A stretch of 18,095 bases of DNA. Source: JALVDI01 sp039186435. Its GTDB lineage: Bacteria > Myxococcota_A > Polyangia > Polyangiales > Houyiibacteriaceae. Below are positions 1-6,684 of the stretch, in pieces. The position numbers were made by a program, and so were the translations under genes. The stretch lies in NCBI GenBank assembly GCA_039186435.1, contig JBCDAA010000169.1, forward strand, positions 1-18,095, written 5' to 3'. The notes beneath the pieces were generated by a model. That model ran no database searches, was not told where the DNA came from, and saw only the letters and a list, made by a program, of their open reading frames with translations. The stretch's first letter is position 1; each line of letters opens with the position of its first letter.

Positions 1-1035
1 CTGCTTCCGCTTCCCGGAGGCGGCACCGGCGGCCCGGTCCTCGTGAGCAACAACCCGGAAGTCTTCACGGGCCCGGGACTCTTCTACGGAAACGCGCGCC
101 CTTCGCCGACGCGCGGTGGAACCAGCGCTCCCCTGGAAGGCGAGTTCGGCGTCTACCTTCATCACCTCAATCGCTCCGGCTCCGCGAAGTACGTGTGGCT
201 CCTCGTCACGAATCCCAACGAGGCCAGCGTTCGCCTCGAGGCAACCGGCTCCGCCTACACGCAAACCGAAACCGGCGGTCTCGCGATCGGCCGAAGCCCG
301 GACTACCGGGTGAGCGAGGACTTTCTCCTCGGCACGCCACGAACTCGCGTCAACACCTCGGTCGCATCCTTTCGTCCCTTCGCGGTGTGGCGCGCGCGCG
401 TCGAAAACGGCGCCGAAGTCGACGGACGTTTCGCCCTCGAGAGCGACCGCCCGGTCTACGTCTACGTCCTCGCGACCGATACCGACGACCTCAACGAAGC
501 CGTCCGCCAGTCCACCCGCGAGGCGCGCGGCGACATTCGCGTCTCCGGAAACCCGCCCCCGCCCTTCGGCCGCGAAGCGGGCGTTTACGCGAACGACACC
601 TGGGACGCATCCTTCTCCGTCGCCATTCCCGATCGGAGCGCGCACGTCGGGTTCATGGTGAACACCGCCACCGGCGCGGGCTTTTCCCAGGTGCAGGCCT
701 TCGAAGCCATCGCGCACTACGACGACAGCGCGCGGGAAGCCGTCGGGATGTACGGAAACGTCTACGACTTTCAGGTCGAACTCATCGGCGGGAGCACATC
801 GCGGCGGGTGCGACTCCGCTTTTGGTCCCTCGCGACCGCGAGCATCTCCCGCTACTGGGACGGCGTCGGCACCGTCGACGGAACGCCGATTCACGTTCGG
901 CACGTCCCCGGGTCGCAAAACACTGTGCTCGCGGACGTTCGCCTCGGCGCCGGGGAGCGTCGCGTGGTGCGTTTTCGCGCGATGGTGCCCGGGCTAGCCT
1001 CGATTCCGCAGGCGCTGACGGTCGAGAGTCTGTAG
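1..1035 (+). CDS. DUF3370-like secreted protein, 5' end outside the window
   Basis: The frame is open from base 1 and ends at TAG 1033-1035. A GTG at 43 could be taken as a start, but the codons before it read LLPLPGGGTGGPVLV. That continues well into SNNPEV and resembles the LPG...PVFNSNSPEV opening I remember for DUF3370 proteins, so I treat the gene as truncated by the window edge. Further family-like signs are GLFYGN, a GEFGVYLHHL segment and a WLLVTNPNEASVRLEATG segment, which looks like a beta-sandwich strand describing a 'layout' domain. The visible part is about 344 residues, rich in beta-strand patterns, without membrane helices or cysteines, consistent with an exported protein whose signal peptide lies upstream. 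Function is unknown. It is followed 45 bases later by the first of three membrane paralogs in the same orientation, probably in one operon. The family assignment is from memory of the motif and needs a profile search. Confidence 0.7.
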   Translation: MLPLPGGGTGGPVLVSNNPEVFTGPGLFYGNARPSPTRGGTSAPLEGEFGVYLHHLNRSGSAKYVWLLVTNPNEASVRLEATGSAYTQTETGGLAIGRSPDYRVSEDFLLGTPRTRVNTSVASFRPFAVWRARVENGAEVDGRFALESDRPVYVYVLATDTDDLNEAVRQSTREARGDIRVSGNPPPPFGREAGVYANDTWDASFSVAIPDRSAHVGFMVNTATGAGFSQVQAFEAIAHYDDSAREAVGMYGNVYDFQVELIGGSTSRRVRLRFWSLATASISRYWDGVGTVDGTPIHVRHVPGSQNTVLADVRLGAGERRVVRFRAMVPGLASIPQALTVESL

Positions 1036-1080
1036 CGCGGAGCCTCCCTAAGAAGTCGCGGACTCGCGTGTCCGAGTTGA

Positions 1081-2751
1081 GTGCGCTCCCTGCTCAGTCG
1101 GCGGGCATCGTCCGTGCTCGGTGCGGCAACGCTCTTGGGGTACGTCCCAGCCGTGACCGCAGCTCTCTTCGATCGAAGAAGGAGCCCCGGTACCCTCGTC
1201 GCAGCGCTGGGTGGACTTGTCACGCTTGGTTGCGTCCTCGCCCTGCTCCTGTCCGTACGGAGCAGACGCTCCATCGTCTCGCTGATCGCCACCCTTGGCC
1301 TCGGCGGTGGCTTTAGTGCGTGGCTCCTTCTAAGCCCCGCGCAAGGGCTCGCGGGAAGCGACTCGCAGCTCCTCGGCGCTTCCGGCCTCATGATCCTCGC
1401 GTTTTGTGTCTACTTCGACGGGGTGACTCGCGAGGAACGCGAGCACTACGGGGAGCAAGTCGCGGTCGGCCTCGTTGCGCTTTGGCTGGTCACCATGTGG
1501 GCAGCAAGCTTCCATCGTCTTGGCTGGCCTCACGAACTCACGCCGCCGGGAGTGGTCGAGTGCTCCGCCGCTGCACAAGCGATTTGCCGCACTGCGGTCG
1601 CCCTCTTCGCCGCGGGTGCGAGTGTGTTCGCAGTCGCCGTCGGCCCCGAGAACAAGAGACGAGCGCTGCTACCTCTCCCGGCGTTTTTTGCGACGCAGTC
1701 GTGCGTTGAAGTCGTCTCCCTCGTTGGAGCCAAAGGGCTGTGCGCGGGCGCGGCGGTCAACCTCGAAAGCCTCGCCCACGCGGCGGATGTTCTCGAAGCT
1801 CTTGGTGGCGCGGCGGTCGCAGTGCTTTGGCTCCGTTCGTTGTCCGTGAGACCGAATCGCCTCGTTCCACTCCTCCTCCTCTCGACGTCCCCCTACTTCG
1901 GCTCTCTCCACGATCCCTACCCCCACGTGCAGCCCCCAGAGGATGTCCGCGCGACGCTTCACCAAAGCCGAAGCCTGGTCGTCATCGCAAGCGGTGAGGC
2001 GTACGCGTATCGTCTGCTTCGACCGACGCGACGAACGCATCGCCGACAGCAACGAGATGCTCTGATCATCCTCGTGGACGACCGAACCACGTTCGGAGAC
2101 CTACGCCGCGCCACGAGAACCCTCCGCGAGGGCGAGGCGCTAGCAGTCGTTCGCTCCGCGAGGGCAAGTCCCGCGAGCGGACAGCGCTGGCCCTTCGTCG
2201 AACGTGGGTCACACACGCTGCGAGCGCGCAAGATCCTTCTTGGCACCTGCCGGAACTGCGAACGTGCGTACCGACCGATCACAGCTGGAGACGACGTTCG
2301 CGTCGCGAACTGGATTCGGCGCAGCGCGTATCGCGTTCCCGTTCATGGCGAGCGCATGCGTCCTCCACTGCTGCGTGGATCGTGGGTCCTTGGCGCGTCA
2401 GTCGGTCTCGTCCTTTTTCTGATGTTCGGCGTCTCTTGGATCTGTCGAGAGCTTCGGCGGGCGCGCACGCTACGTAGACACGCCGAGGCGAGACCCGGCC
2501 CGAAAGCGCACCTCCCCACCGTTCCCGCGTGGGTGTCCCGGCACGAAGGGGTACGGATGTGTGTTTCCGAGGGGTCCCCCTATCGCGGCAACGCGCGTTT
2601 CGTCGTAGTTGCGCGTCGTTCCGTTGCTCACCGGGCACTCCGATGGTGGCTCGGCGACCTGGTCGTCGTTGTGCTGCGCACGCTCCTCAGCGCGGCGTTC
2701 GCGATCATTGCTTCGGGCATTCTGGGGCACGTGCTCTCGATCTGGTGGTAG
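1081..2751 (+). CDS. multi-pass membrane protein, tandem paralog 1 of 3 (unknown function)
   Basis: I do not recognise a named family. The 556-residue product starts at GTG 1081. Hydrophobic segments lie at about 11-29, 37-57, 65-84, 97-113, 127-143, 164-188, 196-213 and 233-250. A soluble stretch follows at about 270-430, then a helix at about 435-455, a very basic tail (RELRRARTLRRH) and a last helix at about 526-553. By the positive-inside rule the tail is cytoplasmic and the 270-430 domain extracytoplasmic. That domain has ALIILVDDRTTFGDLRRA, aligned with equivalent segments of copies 2 and 3, and a C390-x-x-C393 pair. The tail has GPKAHLPTVPAWV and SPYRG, shared with the paralogs. This is the shortest and most diverged copy; the start of its extracytoplasmic domain is trimmed. 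It is probably co-transcribed with its neighbours. Function unknown, probably envelope-associated. Confidence 0.85.
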   Translation: MRSLLSRRASSVLGAATLLGYVPAVTAALFDRRRSPGTLVAALGGLVTLGCVLALLLSVRSRRSIVSLIATLGLGGGFSAWLLLSPAQGLAGSDSQLLGASGLMILAFCVYFDGVTREEREHYGEQVAVGLVALWLVTMWAASFHRLGWPHELTPPGVVECSAAAQAICRTAVALFAAGASVFAVAVGPENKRRALLPLPAFFATQSCVEVVSLVGAKGLCAGAAVNLESLAHAADVLEALGGAAVAVLWLRSLSVRPNRLVPLLLLSTSPYFGSLHDPYPHVQPPEDVRATLHQSRSLVVIASGEAYAYRLLRPTRRTHRRQQRDALIILVDDRTTFGDLRRATRTLREGEALAVVRSARASPASGQRWPFVERGSHTLRARKILLGTCRNCERAYRPITAGDDVRVANWIRRSAYRVPVHGERMRPPLLRGSWVLGASVGLVLFLMFGVSWICRELRRARTLRRHAEARPGPKAHLPTVPAWVSRHEGVRMCVSEGSPYRGNARFVVVARRSVAHRALRWWLGDLVVVVLRTLLSAAFAIIASGILGHVLSIWW

Positions 2752-2757
2752 CCGCGC

Positions 2758-2859
2758 GGAACCTCTTCGGCGCATCGGTGTCGGACCCGAGTGCGCGAAC
2801 GGCTTCGAGAGCTTTCGCCGACGTTGCTCGCGGGCGCGGCGCTGGCGTGGATGGTGCCC
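2758..2859 (+). repeat. direct repeat, copy A (intergenic plus first 23 codons of paralog 2)
   Basis: This 102-base block matches 4699-4800 without gaps. I count 6 mismatches by hand, about 94% identity. It covers 33 bases upstream of the GTG and the 69 bases coding for the first 23 residues, which are identical in both proteins; the three coding differences are silent. Similarity drops abruptly afterwards. A weaker version lies before paralog 1 (about 1036-1090). Confidence 0.9.
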
Positions 2860-4680
2860 TTCACCATCGCGCGAACGTTTGAACTATGGTTCGTGCCGAT
2901 TTGGGATCCGGCGATCTACTGCATCCTTGGCGGTCTCATCGTCGCGGCGCTGCTTCTCTCGCTCGATTGGCGTTCGGAGTCTCCTTGCGTCGCCTTTCTG
3001 GGCGCTCCCGCTCTCGTGGTCGCCTGCGTCGCCGCTGTGATGCCTCTTGCCGTCGGCGTGGAGTGGCCCACCGCCTTTGACGTCTTCGAAGGCCCTAGGG
3101 TTCGGGAGGCGTACTACCTTCAAGGACTCGCCTTGCTCGTCGCCGGCCTGGCGGTGGCGTTTCCGGGAGCGAACGCAAGTCGGCAGTTCGGCGTGGCCCT
3201 CACGGCGTTCTGGCTCCTGGGCAGCTTCGCGACGATTCCGTTTCGCTGCTGCTGGGGAGCCGTCGTCCAGATGAAATCCGCGGAACTCGCAGCCTTCGGT
3301 CCTGCATCGATGGGAGTCTTCCGGCTCTTCTTTGCGCTGGTCGCAGCCGCTCTCGCGCTGATCGCCCTCCGCCGCATTCCTCGAAGGCAGTGCCTTCGTC
3401 GGTCGCAGCGCAAGCTCGGGATGATCGCGGCCTGGTTCGGTCTTCGGGCGCTCGTCGAGCTCGCTACGATCCTCGCCGCCGCAGATGTCTGCACCCATCG
3501 CGCTACCGCGTCTCGGGTGGAGTCCCTCGCCGTGCTGGTGAGCGGCCTCGAAGGAGTGGCGGCGTGCCTCGCGGTCGCCGGCTGGCTCTTCACCTTCCGC
3601 CAGAACTCCGCGCGGTGGGTTCTTCCGCTTCTGCTCCTCAGTGCGTCGCCGACCTGCGAGGTCTCAAACGAGTTCCTCTTCACCCAAAACCCGTCACCGG
3701 TCTGGGAGACGGTCTCGAACTTCACGCCCGTGAGGTGGGCGGGCGAAGGCTACTTCGTGGAGCCCTTCCAGGACGACGACTCGCCGATCGCGATTCTCCA
3801 GGGCGGCACGCTGCATCTCTTTCGGGAGCGTCGTAGCGCCGTCGTCGCGCCCACCGAACTGCGCTGGGAACGCCTCGCCGACGTCACCATTCTTCGGGTT
3901 CTCGTCGAGGAAGAAAGTACCTTCGGCCAGCTCTACGGGATCGTTCGCCAACTTCCACCGGGGGCATCGGTACGCATCGTCTGGAGCACGAACGATCTCT
4001 GGAATGCCACCACAGCCCGTCGGCAGTGGGCGTTCGCGGACCGGGGCGCCCGCGCACTCCAAGGCCGAAGCATTCGCGTCGTCGACCCCGAGGAGTGCCC
4101 GGTGTCTCCGTGTCTTCTCACGACATCGTGGGGTGATGAGTTCGCCGCGGAGGTGGTTCACGCCCACGAATCAACGCGGATCGGCGATTGGCTTCGCACA
4201 GCAGACGGGGAGACTCGCTACGCGCTACCGCGTTCCGCGCACGGCGAGGTACGCGTGGCCTGGAAGACGATTCCGCCGCGGCCTCGGCGACCGATCTTCA
4301 CGGCGCCCACCCTTTGGGGATGCGCGCTCGGCGGCATCTTGGTCGCGTTCTTTTTCTGCGGATGGGTGATCGCACAGCTCGTCCGGGCCGCGCGACTCAC
4401 CCGCCGAACTCGTCCGCGTCTAGGACCTCGTCGCGACCTCCTCGTGGTTCCACCCTGGGTCGACCCGGCGCTCGCAACTCGGCGGCAGTTTGATCCGGGA
4501 CACCCCTACCGGGGCGGTGACGCTTCAGCCGTCCTCGTCGCCGACACGCCCACGGCCCTTCGTGAACTCGGCCGTCGCGTTCGCGCGTGGCAGGTTGCGT
4601 TCCGGCGCGCCGCAATCCGTGGCCTCGCGATCGCCATCGTGTCCGGCGGCGCGGGCGCGCTCCTCTTTCTGTGGCGGTAG
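2791..4680 (+). CDS. multi-pass membrane protein, tandem paralog 2 of 3 (unknown function)
   Basis: The 629-residue product starts at GTG 2791, 39 bases after paralog 1. No good Shine-Dalgarno sequence is visible, but the start is supported because the same GTG and the first 23 residues recur exactly in paralog 3. Predicted helices lie at about 10-26, 42-58, 67-88, 108-124, 132-150, 174-193, 208-230 and 246-268. The extracytoplasmic domain spans about 285-500, followed by a helix at about 505-530, a basic tail and a last helix at about 609-627. The domain contains an ILQGGTLHLF strand, a VLVEEESTFGQLYGIVRQL segment that recalls the aspartate-x-x-x-(T/S) helix region of ExbD/TolR, the motif RRQWAFADRGARALQGR, and a cysteine pair C436/C441. 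The tail has GPRRDLLVVPPWV and HPYRG. Function unknown. The ExbD comparison is my inference from pattern only. Confidence 0.88.
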   Translation: MRERLRELSPTLLAGAALAWMVPFTIARTFELWFVPIWDPAIYCILGGLIVAALLLSLDWRSESPCVAFLGAPALVVACVAAVMPLAVGVEWPTAFDVFEGPRVREAYYLQGLALLVAGLAVAFPGANASRQFGVALTAFWLLGSFATIPFRCCWGAVVQMKSAELAAFGPASMGVFRLFFALVAAALALIALRRIPRRQCLRRSQRKLGMIAAWFGLRALVELATILAAADVCTHRATASRVESLAVLVSGLEGVAACLAVAGWLFTFRQNSARWVLPLLLLSASPTCEVSNEFLFTQNPSPVWETVSNFTPVRWAGEGYFVEPFQDDDSPIAILQGGTLHLFRERRSAVVAPTELRWERLADVTILRVLVEEESTFGQLYGIVRQLPPGASVRIVWSTNDLWNATTARRQWAFADRGARALQGRSIRVVDPEECPVSPCLLTTSWGDEFAAEVVHAHESTRIGDWLRTADGETRYALPRSAHGEVRVAWKTIPPRPRRPIFTAPTLWGCALGGILVAFFFCGWVIAQLVRAARLTRRTRPRLGPRRDLLVVPPWVDPALATRRQFDPGHPYRGGDASAVLVADTPTALRELGRRVRAWQVAFRRAAIRGLAIAIVSGGAGALLFLWR

Positions 4681-4698
4681 ACCGCGGTCTAGCTGCGG

Positions 4699-4800
4699 GG
4701 AACCTCTTCGGCGGCTCGGTGTCGGACCCGGGTGCGCGAACGGCTTCGAGAGCTTTCGCCGACGCTGCTCGCGGGTGCAGCGCTGGCGTGGATGGTGCCC
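4699..4800 (+). repeat. direct repeat, copy B (intergenic plus first 23 codons of paralog 3)
   Basis: Partner of the block at 2758-2859. The repeat includes the space upstream of the start codon, so it may mark the edge of the duplication unit, a gene-conversion tract or a shared translation-initiation element. Confidence 0.9.
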
Positions 4801-6573
4801 GTCATCCTCGGCATTGCGATCGGGGCCGACGTTCCCGGACGACACTCGAGCAGCTTCCCATGGGTCCTCGGAGCGGTCGTTGTCACAGCCTGCCTTTCGT
4901 CCCTCTCATGGCCCGCCAAAACCCGGCGCCCGTGGGTGGGCGCCCTTCCCCTTGGATTCTTCCTCCTCGTCGGCGCGGCGCTCGTTCCCTTCTTTGGTGA
5001 CGTCCCAACCCTCCTCCGAGACGGCTTTGGCGACGCGCTCTCGAGCGGCGCCCTCACCCTTCAAGCGCTCGCGCTCCTCGTCGCGTCCTTCGCGATCGCG
5101 CGGCCGGGGCCGGGTCTCGAGCGGCAAGTCGCCGTCAGCCTCGGTGCGTTTTGGCTGCTGGGGGTGTGGAGCGCCTCGGGGAGCCTTCGGAGCTGGGGAG
5201 GCATCGCGTGGTTCGACTCGCTAGAGGTTGCCGCCTGTGGCCCGGCCGCCCACGGCATGGTGCGCGCCCTGACGGGGATCGTCGCGGGCGCCACCGGCTG
5301 CGTCGCCCTCGCTCGCGCCCGGCGTTACCGCGGCGCGCTTGCCGCCCTAAGCGCCTGCCTCTTCCTTCGCGGAGTGGCGGACGCGCTCAGCGCCCTCGCC
5401 GCCAAAGACGTTTGCCAAGGCGTCGCCATCGTGACCCATCTCGAAACACTCGCGCTCGCGACGACCGCCGTGGACGTCCTCGCCGGTGCCGTCGCGGTGA
5501 TCGCCTTCACTCGTGCTGGCGCCCCTCGCGTCGTTCTCCCGCTCATCCTTCTCTCCACCTCGCCGGCGCTGGACGTCTCGAACGACCTCGTTTCCGCGGA
5601 ACCTCCGGCGTGGGAGGAGGTCGACGGGTTTCGTCCGCTCCTCTGGCCCGAGGGAGACGGAGTTGTCGTCGACGCGTTTCGCGACGACGCCAGTGCGGTC
5701 CTTGACGGCGAAGAACTCAGGGTCTTCACGAACGGTTCACACACCATTCTCGAGCCCTACGCGTTTCGTGTTCAACCTGCGCCCGTCCGCGGGACGCTGC
5801 CGATCCTCGTCGACGAACGAAGCACCCTCGCGGAGCTTCGGCGGGCGGCTCGGATGCTCGGGCGAGGAACCCCGATGATCGTTCTCTGGAAAACCAGTCA
5901 CCTCGGTGACGCGAGCGCCGCACGCTCTCGCTGGGACTTTGTGGAACGCGCGTCTCACGCCCTTCGGGGGCGAGTGGTCCGGACCATCCGACCGGATGGA
6001 TGTCGGCGTGGCGAGCTTTGCATGGTCGGCGGCCGGGAGGTCGAGGTCGTTCGACTTCCCGACAGCACCCTCGTGGCCGATTGGCTGCGCGGCACAAACA
6101 GCTCCGGCAAGAGCTACGCGCTGGCGGTACCTCAATATGGTGAAGCCGGTCCCCTCGATCCGCCACGATCCCGCCCTCGCTTCTCATCTCACGTCGTTCC
6201 GATGCCAACGACGTTCGGCGCGCTGATCGGCTTCGCGTTCATCGTCCTCGCAGGGCCGTTCCGCATCGTCGTTGCCCTTCGCCGAGCCGACCGCATTCGT
6301 CGCCGCGCTGTGCCTTGTCCCGGCCCCCACGAGAGCCTTCCCCGCTTCCCGCCCTGGATTCGCCACGGCACGCGCGTTCAAACCCGCGTTCGCGATCCCT
6401 ATCGCGAAGAGCCATCCATCGTCCTCGTCGCCGACATGACCACAGCTCTCCGACAGCTAGGTCACCCAGCCCAAGCCGCGATGGTTCGAGGCACAGAGGT
6501 CCTGACCCGCGCCGTGTTTGCACTCGTGGTGTTTGGGATTCTCGGGGCGGTCATCCCGTTGCTCCTCCCGTAG
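4732..6573 (+). CDS. multi-pass membrane protein, tandem paralog 3 of 3 (unknown function)
   Basis: The 613-residue product starts at GTG 4732, 51 bases after paralog 2. Helices are predicted at about 12-30, 44-59, 69-88, 106-123, 133-150, 173-193, 200-220 and 242-260. An extracytoplasmic domain follows at about 278-490, then a helix at 493-515, a basic tail (RRADRIRRRA) and a final helix at about 592-612. Matches to paralog 2 include LQ(G/A)LALLVA..., AFWLLG, the DVC...(V/H)E(S/T)LA membrane loop, LS(A/T)SP..(E/D)VSN, W(A/D)F(A/V)(D/E)R and (H/D)PYR. The cysteine pair is C424/C430. The region VLDGEELRVF followed by LPILVDERSTLAELRRAARM is the clearest ExbD/TolR-like stretch of the three copies. 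This is the last gene of the apparent operon. Function unknown. Confidence 0.88.
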   Translation: MRERLRELSPTLLAGAALAWMVPVILGIAIGADVPGRHSSSFPWVLGAVVVTACLSSLSWPAKTRRPWVGALPLGFFLLVGAALVPFFGDVPTLLRDGFGDALSSGALTLQALALLVASFAIARPGPGLERQVAVSLGAFWLLGVWSASGSLRSWGGIAWFDSLEVAACGPAAHGMVRALTGIVAGATGCVALARARRYRGALAALSACLFLRGVADALSALAAKDVCQGVAIVTHLETLALATTAVDVLAGAVAVIAFTRAGAPRVVLPLILLSTSPALDVSNDLVSAEPPAWEEVDGFRPLLWPEGDGVVVDAFRDDASAVLDGEELRVFTNGSHTILEPYAFRVQPAPVRGTLPILVDERSTLAELRRAARMLGRGTPMIVLWKTSHLGDASAARSRWDFVERASHALRGRVVRTIRPDGCRRGELCMVGGREVEVVRLPDSTLVADWLRGTNSSGKSYALAVPQYGEAGPLDPPRSRPRFSSHVVPMPTTFGALIGFAFIVLAGPFRIVVALRRADRIRRRAVPCPGPHESLPRFPPWIRHGTRVQTRVRDPYREEPSIVLVADMTTALRQLGHPAQAAMVRGTEVLTRAVFALVVFGILGAVIPLLLP

Positions 6574-6684
6574 CGCAAGACTTGCTCGAACACGCGCACC
6601 TTGCGTCCTGGTCGCCCGGATTCGCGATGAACGCCGCCGGCACGAATCGTGTACAAAGAGCGCGTCTCACACAGAGGACGAGCG
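6574..6684 (+). other. intergenic spacer between the membrane-protein operon and the WGR-LRR gene
   Basis: The 111-base spacer has no convincing small gene. It contains a 6-base inverted repeat, CGCAAG at 6574-6579 and CTTGCG at 6600-6605, with a 20-base loop and no T-run, so it is at best a weak terminator. A TACAAA at 6652-6657 could be a -10 box for the following gene, but I find no matching -35 at normal distance. The larger spacing than between the genes on either side suggests a transcription-unit boundary. Confidence 0.35.
6673..6678 (+). promoter_or_regulatory. ribosome binding site deciding the WGR-LRR start
   Basis: AGAGGA lies 6 bases before ATG 6685. An in-frame upstream GTG at 6649 has no such site and would add residues before the WGR domain that do not fit it, so the ATG is preferred. 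Confidence 0.65.

Noticed and set aside
2609..5224. Shared Cys/Arg-rich peptides in an alternate plus frame (2609-3040 and 4490-5224)
   Set aside because: These arise because the two 102-base repeats are translated in the wrong frame; the silent changes in the real frame support the paralog reading.
6574..6605. Rho-independent terminator after paralog 3
   Set aside because: The stem is only 6 bases with a 20-base loop and no T-run; too weak to call.
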